Shown: positions 35,785 through 44,138, counted from the first letter of the stretch. The stretch is 64,000 nt of DNA from Halioxenophilus aromaticivorans (GCF_042850945.1 NZ_AP031496.1:4402001-4466000), one strand, 5' to 3'. Numbers and translations: made by a program. The notes: generated by a model not told the origin, from the letters alone.

Positions 35785-37551
35785 ATGGCAGGCGGCCTGG
35801 TAACACAAGACAAACGTCTCATACGCTTAACCACGGTTCTGGCGCAGGATGAACTTATCCCAGCTCGTATGACCTACAATGAGACAATGGGCGACGGATT
35901 TACAATCAACGTCGATGCCTTCTCAGAAATCAATCACGACATACAAGCAAGAGACTTAGTTGGCACCGCAATCACACTAGCCATCGTCGACGCTGATAAC
36001 AATTTACGTTATTTTAACGGGCTTATTCAGCACCTCAGGGCCGGGCCATCAACCACACGCAACAATCATACTAGCTACCATATAACGGTTGTATCCTGGC
36101 TGCAGCTACTGCTATCAAAGCGGAACAACTACCGCATATTTCAAGACACCCCCATACCCAGCGTTATCAAGCAAGTATTCGCAGATTACGGTGGTGCTGT
36201 TGAGTTTGATATAAAAACAACGCGGGGTTACAAAAATTGGCGATACCTAGTTCAGTACGATGAGACAGACCTAAATTTCGTATACCGATTACTCGCCCTA
36301 GAGGGGCTCAGCTTCTTTTTTGAACACGCCAACGGTCAACACACGCTGAAGGTTGTCGACGATTCCTCATCTCTTGCCAGCTTAGCACCGAAGAGTGTCA
36401 TCGATTTACACCCTAACAATTACGCCGCAGATAGCTTTACTCAATGGACCAGAAACTCACACTTCGCCACAGGTAAACACGAGCTTGTAAGCTACAATTA
36501 CAACAAGCCTTCCAAAAGTCTATTTATGAATCAACAGGTAGACGCCGACATTGCAGCCATACCAAACGTTGCCAATGTAACATCCTACTCATACAGCGGC
36601 GATTACACCGCCGAAGACGAAGGCTCATCAATATTAAAAGCGCGCGTGAAGCGCGAATCCGCCAAGGTAAATACTTGGTCTGGCAGCGGTAACGTCAGAA
36701 CCATGGCCGTTGGCAAAAATTTCTCAATTATCCGAACCGACGGTACAGTCCACCCGGATAAAGACATCATTTTTTCGGCCACTAAGGTGAGCCTCATAGC
36801 CGACGATATAAATGGCGCCCTTACCAGCCACGTTACCGCCGTTAAAGAAGGCCATTTATACTACCCATCCGCCACAGCACCGAAAGTGCCATCTCTACAA
36901 ACCGCACGCGTGGTTGGGAAAAAAGGTCAGGAGATTCAAACCGACGAACACGGGCGTATAAAAGTCCGCTTCCATTGGGACCGAAACGGTCGCCACGATG
37001 GCCAAAACACCTGCTTTTTAAGGGTGATGCAAGGCTTTGCGAGCTCTGGCTTTGGAATGCAATTTACACCACGAGTGGGCGATGAAGTGGTCATCGCCTT
37101 TGAAAATGGTAATCCGGATCGACCATTTGTTATTGGTTCACTATACAACTCTGAAAACAACCCGCCCTATGCGGATCAAAACGGCCTTCGCTCAGGGGTT
37201 CGCACAAGGTCCAGCCTCAACGGCGGTGAAGACAACTGCAACGAGCTCTACTTTCACGACGAAAAAGGCAAAGAAGAAGTCTACTTCCAGGCCGAAAAAG
37301 ACCACAACGTTTTGGTGAAAAACAATCAGACAATCAAAATTGGTAATGACAAAAAACATCAGGTTGTGAACAACGAAACACACGATGTCGGCAACAATCT
37401 GACAATAATGGCCGGTAATAAAATTCTAGTTGATGCAGGTAATGAGCTTAAGCTGCAAGTGGGTAGCAGCACAATCACAATAACCAGCAGCAAAATAGAA
37501 ATCAGTTCCAGCGCGGTAGCTGTTAACGGCAGCCTAGTGACCCTCAACTAA
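35785..37551 (+). CDS. vgrG: VgrG, T6SS spike protein
   Basis: A 588-residue VgrG (TssI). The N-terminal gp27-like part covers about residues 1-370, a gp5-type OB-fold follows with DEHGRIKVRFHWDR and the Asn/Pro-rich NGNPDRPFVIGSLYN region, and the C-terminal needle is made of short beta-helix repeats (NNETHDVGNNLTIMAGNKI). There is no extra enzymatic domain, so its effector comes from the PAAR protein that starts 19 bp later. AAAGGGAAG precedes the ATG. Confidence 0.95.
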   Translation: MAGGLVTQDKRLIRLTTVLAQDELIPARMTYNETMGDGFTINVDAFSEINHDIQARDLVGTAITLAIVDADNNLRYFNGLIQHLRAGPSTTRNNHTSYHITVVSWLQLLLSKRNNYRIFQDTPIPSVIKQVFADYGGAVEFDIKTTRGYKNWRYLVQYDETDLNFVYRLLALEGLSFFFEHANGQHTLKVVDDSSSLASLAPKSVIDLHPNNYAADSFTQWTRNSHFATGKHELVSYNYNKPSKSLFMNQQVDADIAAIPNVANVTSYSYSGDYTAEDEGSSILKARVKRESAKVNTWSGSGNVRTMAVGKNFSIIRTDGTVHPDKDIIFSATKVSLIADDINGALTSHVTAVKEGHLYYPSATAPKVPSLQTARVVGKKGQEIQTDEHGRIKVRFHWDRNGRHDGQNTCFLRVMQGFASSGFGMQFTPRVGDEVVIAFENGNPDRPFVIGSLYNSENNPPYADQNGLRSGVRTRSSLNGGEDNCNELYFHDEKGKEEVYFQAEKDHNVLVKNNQTIKIGNDKKHQVVNNETHDVGNNLTIMAGNKILVDAGNELKLQVGSSTITITSSKIEISSSAVAVNGSLVTLN

Positions 37552-37570
37552 ACCGGCGGGTAATACAGCA

Positions 37571-39418
37571 ATGGGACTCCCCACCGATCAACCCGCCGCA
37601 CGAATCACAGACATCGACACAGGGCATCCGCCCTCGTCGCCGACACCGATCATCAGTGGCAGCAGCAACGTTTTAACCAATAATTTGCCTGCCGCCAGGC
37701 ACGGAGACTTACTGGTACCCCATCACCCTGGCATTCGTGAGATAAGCGAGGGTTCATCCAGTGTATTGATCAACAACAAGCCGGCCGCACGAGTGAGCGA
37801 TGCCATAAACTGTGGTGGTTTAATCGTTACCGGCTCAGCCGATGTTTTAATTGGCGATTCTCCATCCCTGGTAACGGCAGATCGAATCCAACGTCTAAAC
37901 ATTCAATTCCCTTCGGAAAAAGGCAGCAAAAAGTCCACTAAGACTGCACCACAAGCCAAAACATCGGCCAGTAACTCATCCGGCAGTAGCTCACCCGCCA
38001 GTCAGAGCACCTCCAGCCCTGCCAGCGCCACAAGCAGTGCAGGCAACGCGCAAAGCCCTAGCAGCACCAGGAGCCTAACGCCCGCCATTCCCGAAGATCC
38101 ACCAGAAGAAGTCACCATTTGGTTAGCCGCACCCAGCACCAAAGAGGCCGGCAATTGGAGTGACGGCTATATCCAGTCCATCTTAGAAATTGCCACCGAG
38201 ATAGACGCCGAGACTGAAATCACAGCCGCTGAAGCCGATATCGCGATTGTGGAATACAGCAACGAATTACCCGACATGTTCCAGCCGATGTTTAAGCCGG
38301 CTGAAGATCTTGATAAAACACCGGCTAAGGTCACCATCAGCTTAATAGATGGCATTACACCCAATGGTGTAAAGCCCTTCACTGAAGCGGATTTACTCGA
38401 GGCCGCCGTAACCTTTGAAGAAATGGCGCCACTAATCGACGCTGCCATCAACGGCGACCCACTGGCCATCGCAGAACTCTCACCAGCCGTAGTAACCCGA
38501 AAGCCCATAACAGTAGAACAGCTCGCAAGCCTAAACGAAGAGCAGCCAAAACCGGTAGCACCTACCCCCATAGAACGGCTGAATATTGAATTCCCTAACC
38601 GCCGCAAAAGCAACCGCAGATCCGCCGTAGAAATGCCGCCACTCACCGAAAGGCAAAGTGCCACGGTTGATGAAATTCACGCGTCGCTGGTATCATCTGG
38701 CATCAAAGGGGTAGGCAAACCCGAGGTTGCCGAGTACGTAACCAAGCGAGAGGCGCTTACCAAACAAGCAACACTACTCGAAAGCGGCACCTGGTACCGA
38801 GGCAAAGCCCACGACCTCGCCGATAAAAATCGAGAAGTCGCCCGCCTCGACTATGAATTTGCAAGACGTTCAGATCAGGTAGGACTAGAAACCTCAACCC
38901 CTGTTCTGAATGTGTTAGGTTTAGGCGGGGTAACCAAAGCTGCAACTACACAGGCGGTGGGGAAAGTTGCGAAGAGTGTGACGGCTAAGCGGAGTGCTGT
39001 TCCAAAAAAAATCCCGTTGATCAAAACTGAAAGTGGCGGAACCCTCATTTTCCACGAAAATCTTGATGGGCACACCATTAGAAGGCATGTGGGAAAATCG
39101 GATCAACGGTTGTTGAAGCGTTTTGACAGCGAGCCTGATATCCTAGGGTCATCAACGTACCCAGACATCGAAACAGCTCAGAGAGTCGTAGGTAATGTAC
39201 TTTCAAAAAATCAGGCTAAAGTCCGAGAGTGGCTATCAAATAGCGCCAAACGGAGGCTTACGTTAAACGAAACACTTGATTACGAAGTAGGTCGGGTAAT
39301 TCCTCAAGGAGCCAAGACTTCTCAGCCCTCTAATAAGTCTTTTGTATTGCTGATTAAAGATCCTATTGCCCCTAAAGGCTATCGGGTTCATACATCGTTC
39401 CCAAAACCTAACAATTAG
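37571..39418 (+). CDS. PAAR effector with bacterial RNase A-like toxin tip
   Basis: A 615-residue effector. Residues 1-110 form a PAAR spike-tip domain (ARHGDLLVPHHPG, then INCGGLIVTGSADVLI). A Ser/Thr/Ala-rich hinge follows (about 113-170), then a linker module at 236-476. From VPK at 477 the tip is GHTIRRHVGKSD (His501, His506), STYPDIETAQRVV and VREWLSNSAK, ending YRVHTSFP: the pattern of bacterial RNase A-like toxins known from CdiA tips. It would cleave RNA in target cells. The linker, but not the tip, recurs downstream. A short motif, RLNIQFP/RLNIEFP, occurs twice inside the protein. Confidence 0.88.
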   Translation: MGLPTDQPAARITDIDTGHPPSSPTPIISGSSNVLTNNLPAARHGDLLVPHHPGIREISEGSSSVLINNKPAARVSDAINCGGLIVTGSADVLIGDSPSLVTADRIQRLNIQFPSEKGSKKSTKTAPQAKTSASNSSGSSSPASQSTSSPASATSSAGNAQSPSSTRSLTPAIPEDPPEEVTIWLAAPSTKEAGNWSDGYIQSILEIATEIDAETEITAAEADIAIVEYSNELPDMFQPMFKPAEDLDKTPAKVTISLIDGITPNGVKPFTEADLLEAAVTFEEMAPLIDAAINGDPLAIAELSPAVVTRKPITVEQLASLNEEQPKPVAPTPIERLNIEFPNRRKSNRRSAVEMPPLTERQSATVDEIHASLVSSGIKGVGKPEVAEYVTKREALTKQATLLESGTWYRGKAHDLADKNREVARLDYEFARRSDQVGLETSTPVLNVLGLGGVTKAATTQAVGKVAKSVTAKRSAVPKKIPLIKTESGGTLIFHENLDGHTIRRHVGKSDQRLLKRFDSEPDILGSSTYPDIETAQRVVGNVLSKNQAKVREWLSNSAKRRLTLNETLDYEVGRVIPQGAKTSQPSNKSFVLLIKDPIAPKGYRVHTSFPKPNN

Positions 39419-39427
39419 GAGAAATAC

Positions 39428-39703
39428 ATGAGTGAAGTATTAGATTATTTCTTTGATGCTTATTTCCATCAAGATTGGCGAGATGATTACGGTTCGTCTT
39501 TTGAAGCAGCCGAAGATTTTGCCAAAACTGAACCAGCTGAAGCAAAGACTCATTTAACCAGCGCTTTGAGTGGTTTATTGGAGCGAGAAAAGTTACCTCA
39601 AGATACGTTAAATGGGCTTGGGGGAAACTTTAAACCAGAGTCTGAAAATATGGAAGTTCGAGAATGGGTAATTAAAGTAATAGAGATTCTTAGTACATCG
39701 TAG
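39428..39703 (+). CDS. CdiI-like immunity protein for the RNase A-like toxin
   Basis: A 91-residue acidic cytoplasmic protein: LDYFFDAYFHQDWRDDYGS at the N-terminus and REWVIKVIEIL at the end. The YFHQDW block is characteristic of the CdiI family paired with RNase A-like CdiA tips, so the match between toxin and immunity families supports both calls. It starts 9 nt after the effector stop, with AGGAGA as ribosome-binding site. It blocks the toxin active site in the producer cell. Confidence 0.82.
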   Translation: MSEVLDYFFDAYFHQDWRDDYGSSFEAAEDFAKTEPAEAKTHLTSALSGLLEREKLPQDTLNGLGGNFKPESENMEVREWVIKVIEILSTS

Positions 39704-39718
39704 TTAGTAGCTCTGCAA

Positions 39719-39737
39719 CTGCCTCCCCTTGAGGCAG
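39719..39737 (+). terminator. hairpin after the immunity gene
   Basis: CTGCCTC-CCCTT-GAGGCAG, 7-bp stem and 5-nt loop, 15 bases after the immunity stop codon, without a T-run. It may weakly terminate or protect the vgrG-effector transcript and lies just before the duplicated region begins. Confidence 0.4.
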
Positions 39738-39763
39738 CGCTGAGACTGGTGCATCAAATGTAA

Positions 39764-39901
39764 GTTGTTCCAATCAAGCCTACTGTAACTGCAAGAGCTG
39801 AAGTTAAGGGCCCTGTCCTCAATGATGTGAACCTAACCTTTCGAATCAGAGCAAGAGCCGACAAATCGACTCTAAAACAACCTAAGGACAGGCCTGCCTA
39901 A
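39764..39901 (+). pseudogene. decayed toxin-tip remnant after a seam
   Basis: Directly after an immunity-type stop codon the frame reads VVPIKPTVTARAEVKG, then VLNDVNLTFR, and stops at 39901. This resembles the start of the deaminase tip of the next module (VVPNSVKPVVTAEARVNG, then SDVNQTAR), so it is a truncated, start-less relative of that toxin. No catalytic part remains. Confidence 0.6.
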
Positions 39902-39963
39902 AACCCCTTCAGATAACCTCAAGCACGACAAGAAACACCAAGGACATACAAGGCCTAAAACCA

Positions 39964-40110
39964 GGCGAATCCAACATTGAATTCGTGAAATACGGTGATG
40001 AACTGTCCGAAATCTTCCGTCCGATGCTTAAGCTGGAAGGCCACAATCAGCCTTATAAATGGCATAACCCCGAGGGCGCAAAGCATTTTACTCGAAACAG
40101 ATTTAAAACT
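39964..40110 (+). pseudogene. fragment of a diverged effector linker
   Basis: Reads ESNIEFVKYGDELSEIFRPM, then LKLEGHNQPYKWHNPEG. The first part aligns with the start of the linker in the PAAR effector (ADIAIVEYSNELPDMFQPMF), but at lower similarity than the other copies. It is probably the stub of a different effector of the same type, left by an earlier exchange. The same fragment recurs at 42438-42584. Confidence 0.5.
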
Positions 40111-40113
40111 CCG

Positions 40114-40317
40114 TTACGGATGAAGTTTATTAACCAACTCCCGCAGTTGGTCTTTGAGCCCTTCTACTTCACGCTCAAGCTTGTCGATTTTTTGGTGAGA
40201 TCGGGTTTCTAACGTGTTGAAGTCGGTGGTAATTTTGCCTTTTATGGCCCAGACATCTCTTACCCCAGTCAGCGCAATTGCATAGGGGCGATATTGGGAG
40301 CTGAATAAGACATTCAC
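40114..40317 (-). pseudogene. C-terminal tail of an S24 repressor gene, copy A
   Basis: The minus strand encodes VWAIKGKITTDFNTLETRSH and the coiled-coil tail EREVEGLKDQLRELV, almost identical to the last 60 or so residues of the repressor at 57378-58145. The HTH and peptidase parts are missing. It is embedded head-to-head in the effector array and is not expected to be functional. Confidence 0.75.
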
Positions 40318-40407
40318 TTCAGTGGAATCAAGTCAACCCGTAAAGCAGACCTGGTATCTGCGGAATCTGAAATTAGAATTGTAGAGTGCAACGGTGAGCT
40401 ATCTGAG

Positions 40408-41541
40408 ATGTTCCAGCCGATGTTTAAGCCGGCTGAAGATCTTGATAAAACACCGGCTAAGGTCACCATCAGCTTAATAGATGGCATTACACCCAATGGT
40501 GTAAAGCCCTTCACTGAAGCGGATTTACTCGAGGCCGCCGTAACCTTTGAAGAAATGGCGCCACTAATCGACGCTGCCATCAACGGCGACCCACTGGCCA
40601 TCGCAGAACTCTCACCAGCCGTAGTAACCCGAAAGCCCATAACAGTAGAACAGCTCGCAAGCCTAAACGAAGAGCAGCCAAAACCGGTAGCACCTACCCC
40701 CATAGAACGGCTGAATATTGAATTCCCCAACCGCCGCAAAAGCACTCCTAAAGCTGCCGCAGAAATGCCCCCTCTCACCGAGAGCCAACGCGCTACGGTT
40801 GATGAAATTCACGCGTCGCTGGTATCATCTGGCATCAAAGGGGTAGGCAAACCGGAGGTTGCCGAGTACGTAACCAAGCGAGAGGCGCTTACCAAACAAG
40901 CAACACTACTCGAAAACGGCACCTGGTACCGAGGCAAAGCCCACGACGTCGCCGATAAAAATCGAGAAGTCGCCCGCCTCGACTATGAATTTGCAAGACG
41001 TTCAGATCAGGTAGGACTAGAAACCTCAACCCCTGTTCTGAATGTGTTAGGTTTAGGCGGGGTAACCAGAGCTGCAACTACACAGGCGGTGGGGAAAGTT
41101 GCCAAGGGTGTGGCGGCTGGTAAGAGTGTTGTTCCAAACAGTGTTAAACCAGTAGTTACCGCAGAAGCCCGCGTAAATGGATCGGCTTTCAGCGACGTTA
41201 ACCAGACCGCTCGTGTAGGTGCGAATGTTGACCAACCAACTTTAATTGCCGAACGAATCGTCGAGAAGAGCGCCCAATCAGGGAAGGCACTTCCCAATGG
41301 AAATATGGGTACGGCACATGCTGAAGTTGGGGCTATTCAACAAGCATTTGACGCTGGTGCAACTGCTGGTGCAGATATGACGCTAACGGTTACAGGGAAG
41401 GCGGTTTGTGGATTTTGCCGAGGTGATGTAGCAGCGATGGCGAAACAAGCTGAGTTGAAATCATTAGTAGTGTACGAAGAAGCAACTGGAAACACCCTGT
41501 ATTGGCAACAGGGTATGAAATCTCTGAAAAAGGCGAAATAA
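40408..41541 (+). CDS. orphan effector tip with zinc deaminase-like toxin
   Basis: A frame of 377 codons open upstream to a stop at 40306 but with no PAAR domain and no good ribosome-binding site. Residues 1-241 repeat the linker of the PAAR effector. After the seam (VPN at 242) comes a toxin with GNMGTAHAEVGAIQQAFD (His304, Glu306) and VCGFCRGD (Cys334, Cys337), the HAE...CxxC zinc and proton-shuttle arrangement of the cytidine deaminase superfamily. Tips of this kind include DNA- and RNA-mutating toxins; it resembles the SsdA type, but I cannot fix the clade. Likely a silent donor payload. Confidence 0.75.
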   Translation: MFQPMFKPAEDLDKTPAKVTISLIDGITPNGVKPFTEADLLEAAVTFEEMAPLIDAAINGDPLAIAELSPAVVTRKPITVEQLASLNEEQPKPVAPTPIERLNIEFPNRRKSTPKAAAEMPPLTESQRATVDEIHASLVSSGIKGVGKPEVAEYVTKREALTKQATLLENGTWYRGKAHDVADKNREVARLDYEFARRSDQVGLETSTPVLNVLGLGGVTRAATTQAVGKVAKGVAAGKSVVPNSVKPVVTAEARVNGSAFSDVNQTARVGANVDQPTLIAERIVEKSAQSGKALPNGNMGTAHAEVGAIQQAFDAGATAGADMTLTVTGKAVCGFCRGDVAAMAKQAELKSLVVYEEATGNTLYWQQGMKSLKKAK

Positions 41542-41933
41542 TGTTTTCATTTTCTTGGGTAATCGGATGTGGTGATAGCGCACAAGGCGGTAGCACTGAC
41601 GATGTGCAGGTCGAGAATGTTTTAGAAAAAGTTGAGCTAATTTTAGATGGATCAGGCTCGGTCACTTTGGATGTGATTGATGGCGGCGAAATAGGTCCTG
41701 AAAGTTTACAGGTTGAAACTGAGGGGGGTAAGTCAGTTATATCGTTGGGTGAAAATACTAGTGATGATTATGTGATTCGTACATTTACCAGTAGATTAGC
41801 TCATGATGGAAAGGTTTCAATACTAGGGAATGAATGGGACACTAAGCTGGTTTGTGAAGATTCAGACTTAGTAAAAGCCTTAGTCAAGGAATTTCTTTCA
41901 ACTGGTAATGTATCAGGGGATGTACTTACTTGA
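41541..41933 (+). CDS. immunity protein for the deaminase-like toxin
   Basis: A 130-residue protein starting MFSFSWVIGCGDSAQGG. The ATG overlaps the toxin stop (TAATG). It contains VTLDVIDGGEIGPESLQVE and LGENTSDDYVIRTFTS, a pattern I associate with small immunity proteins of deaminase tips (perhaps the DUF6911 group, not certain). It could still protect the cell if expressed, even though its toxin lacks a delivery domain. Seven bases after its stop the next seam begins. Confidence 0.65.
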   Translation: MFSFSWVIGCGDSAQGGSTDDVQVENVLEKVELILDGSGSVTLDVIDGGEIGPESLQVETEGGKSVISLGENTSDDYVIRTFTSRLAHDGKVSILGNEWDTKLVCEDSDLVKALVKEFLSTGNVSGDVLT

Positions 41934-41939
41934 GTGGTT

Positions 41940-42026
41940 GTTCCAAACACTAAAGTAGCGACACCCAGCTACACAAAGCTTTCAAGTCAAGCCTTAAGGC
42001 GGGGCGATGAGCAAAATAAATGTTAA
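41940..42026 (+). pseudogene. stub of a deleted toxin tip
   Basis: After the seam the frame reads VPNTKVATPSYTKLSSQA, then LRRGDEQNKC and stop. The stop lies inside the start of the following immunity gene, the overlap expected of a toxin 3' end. So almost the entire toxin has been deleted, leaving its first residues joined to its last ones, and the immunity gene survives. Confidence 0.6.
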
Positions 42027-42237
42027 AAAGCTAGCCGAAGAGTTTCTGGCTAGCCAGGATATTGGGTTTGTTCCCCCAGGCATAATCGGCAGAAAGGAAG
42101 AAAGAAAAATCGAGGTTATGTTCCCTGCTCCTGAAACGCTTGACCCTAAAGTGGCAGTTGTCGAACCGCCTGACTTTCGAGTATGGGTGAATGCTGAGAG
42201 TGGAGTTGTGGAGCTGGAGCTGGTGCATCAAATGTAA
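42007..42237 (+). CDS. orphan immunity-type small protein
   Basis: A 76-residue protein with AAGGCGGGG before the ATG, opening MSKINVKKLAEEFLASQDIG and ending FRVWVNAESGVVELELVHQM. No family recognised; the layout (N-terminal helix, then an alternating strand region) resembles the small protein at 44135. It overlaps the toxin stub at 41940-42026. A retained antidote for a lost toxin is the best reading. Its last codons recur at 39746, marking one edge of the duplication. Confidence 0.55.
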   Translation: MSKINVKKLAEEFLASQDIGFVPPGIIGRKEERKIEVMFPAPETLDPKVAVVEPPDFRVWVNAESGVVELELVHQM

Positions 42238-42375
42238 GCTGTTCCAATCAAGCCTACTGTAACTGCAAAAGCTGAAGTTAAGGGCCCTGTCCTCAATGAT
42301 GTGAACCTAACCTTTCGAATCAGAGCAAGAGCCGACAAATCGACTCTAAAACAACCTAAGGACAGGCCTGCCTAA
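42238..42375 (+). pseudogene. decayed toxin-tip remnant, copy B
   Basis: Copy of the remnant at 39764-39901. Reads AVPIKPTVTAKAEVKG after the stop of the orphan immunity gene and ends at the same stop codon. In this copy its origin is clear: it follows the intact 76-residue immunity frame. Confidence 0.6.
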
Positions 42376-42587
42376 AACCCCTTCAGATAACCTCAAGCAC
42401 GACAAGAAACACCAAGGACATATAAGGCCTAAAACCAGGCGAATCCAACATTGAATTCGTGAAATACGGTGATGAACTGTCCGAAATCTTCCGTCCGATG
42501 CTTAAGCCGGAAGGCCACAATCAGCCTTATAAATGGCATAACCCCGAGGGCGCAAAGCCTTTTACTCGAAACAGATTTAAAACTCCG

Positions 42588-42791
42588 TTACGGATGAAGT
42601 TTATTAACCAACTCCCGCAGTTGGTCTTTGAGCCCTTCTACTTCACGCTCAAGCTTGTCGATTTTTTGGTGAGATCGGGTTTCTAACGTGTTGAAGTCGG
42701 TGGTAATTTTACCTTTTATGGCCCAGACATCTCTTACCTCAGTCAGCGCAATTGCATAGGGGCGATATTGGGAGCTGAATAAGACATTCAC
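42588..42791 (-). pseudogene. C-terminal tail of an S24 repressor gene, copy B
   Basis: Same fragment as 40114-40317, differing by single bases (ALTEVRDVWAIKG here, ALTGVRDVWAIKG in copy A, ALADVREVWAIKG in the intact gene). Confirms that the duplicated unit included the repressor tail. Confidence 0.75.
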
Positions 42792-42881
42792 TTCAGTGGA
42801 ATCAAGTCAACCCGTAAAGCAGACCTGGTATCTGCGGAATCTGAAATTAGAATTGTAGAGTGCAACGGTGAGCTATCTGAG

Positions 42882-44138
42882 ATGTTCCAGCCGATCTTTA
42901 AGCCGGCTGAAGATCTTGATAAAACACCGGCTAAGGTCACCATCAGCTTAATAGATGGCATTACACCCAATGGTGTAAAGCCCTTCACTGAAGCGGATTT
43001 ACTCGAGGCCGCCGTAACCTTTGAAGAAATGGCGCCACTAATCGACGCTGCCATCAACGGCGACCCACTGGCCATCGCAGAACTCTCACCAGCCGTAGTA
43101 ACCCGAAAGCCCATAACAGTAGAACAGCTCGCAAGCCTAAACGAAGAGCAGCCAAAACCGGTAGCACCTACCCCCATAGAACGGCTGAATATTGAATTCC
43201 CCAACCGCCGCGAAAGCAACCGCAGATCCGCCGTAGAAATGCCGCCACTCACCGAAAGGCAAAGTGCCACGGTTGATGAAATTCACGCGTCGCTGGTATC
43301 ATCTGGCATCAAAGGGGTAGGCAAACCGGAGGTTGCCGAGTACGTAACCAAGCGAGAGGCGCTTACCAAACAAGCAACACTACTCGAAAGCGGCACCTGG
43401 TACCGAGGCAAAGCCCACGACCTCGCCGATAAAAATCGAGAAGTCTCCCGCCTCGACTATGAATTTGCAAGACGATCAGATCAGGTGGGACTAGAAACCT
43501 CAACCCCTGTTCTGAATGTGCTAGGTTTAGGCGGGATAGCCAGAGCTGCAACTACACAGACGGCGGGGAAAGTTGCTAAGGGTGTGACGGCTGGTAAGAG
43601 GATTGTTCCAAACAACAATAACTTTGACATTCTTCATCAAACTGGAAAATTAGAAAAAGATATAAATGGATTTTATAGAACTTCTGACCTTGGAACACAC
43701 ACATCGATGTCCGAATTGATGCAGTCTGGGGCTTTACCTGGAACTCAAGGAGTAACTTTGACTGATCGAACAGTTAGGTTTGGAAATGTGTATGATCTCG
43801 GTAAGTTAGATGGTAGAAAAATAGAATTTTCTTTAACTACTGAGCGAGTTGACGGAAAACTTGTAAAAAGATTATACAGTGGTGATGACTATACTAGTCC
43901 GGTTCCGAAAGATTCTCGATTAATTGGCCATGTTCACCCGAATGAGACTAGCACTCAAATGTGGCCGTCACCTGAAGATATGAATGTTGTGAATGCTAGA
44001 TATTTCAGAGAATTACAAGTTAATCCAGGGGCACAGGCTAGGCCAACTAGAATTTTCTGGGGTTCAGGAAATACTGATAACACCATTTTCTATCCTGGAT
44101 TTGGTAAAGTGCCTGTTAATAAAGGTTGCCAAAAATGA
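42882..44138 (+). CDS. orphan effector tip with JAB/JAMM-like toxin
   Basis: A 418-codon frame lacking PAAR. Residues 1-241 are the third linker copy; from VPN at 242 the payload is AT-rich and new. It includes RLIGHVHPNETSTQMWPSPED: His350, His352, Ser363 and Asp366 fit H-x-H...S-x-x-D of JAB/MPN metallopeptidases, with a longer spacing than the classical motif, and an upstream Glu (KIEFSL, Glu315) could be the catalytic acid. The function could be isopeptidase or peptidase activity; inference. No good start signal, so probably silent. Confidence 0.68.
   Translation: MFQPIFKPAEDLDKTPAKVTISLIDGITPNGVKPFTEADLLEAAVTFEEMAPLIDAAINGDPLAIAELSPAVVTRKPITVEQLASLNEEQPKPVAPTPIERLNIEFPNRRESNRRSAVEMPPLTERQSATVDEIHASLVSSGIKGVGKPEVAEYVTKREALTKQATLLESGTWYRGKAHDLADKNREVSRLDYEFARRSDQVGLETSTPVLNVLGLGGIARAATTQTAGKVAKGVTAGKRIVPNNNNFDILHQTGKLEKDINGFYRTSDLGTHTSMSELMQSGALPGTQGVTLTDRTVRFGNVYDLGKLDGRKIEFSLTTERVDGKLVKRLYSGDDYTSPVPKDSRLIGHVHPNETSTQMWPSPEDMNVVNARYFRELQVNPGAQARPTRIFWGSGNTDNTIFYPGFGKVPVNKGCQK

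Larger units (their letters stand above)
39746..41130 (+). repeat. direct repeat of the effector array, copy A
   Basis: Nearly identical to 42220-43604 at a constant offset of 2474 bp. It starts inside what corresponds to the last codons (LVHQM, stop) of the small immunity gene at 42007 and ends at the seam before the deaminase payload, where the two copies abruptly diverge. It contains a toxin remnant, a linker remnant, a repressor tail and a 5'-truncated linker. Confidence 0.85.
42220..43604 (+). repeat. direct repeat of the effector array, copy B
   Basis: Second copy of 39746-41130 at +2474 bp, with scattered single-base differences (for example LKLEG to LKPEG and MFQPM to MFQPI). It ends at the seam at 43605, beyond which the payload is unrelated to that in copy A. 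Confidence 0.85.
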
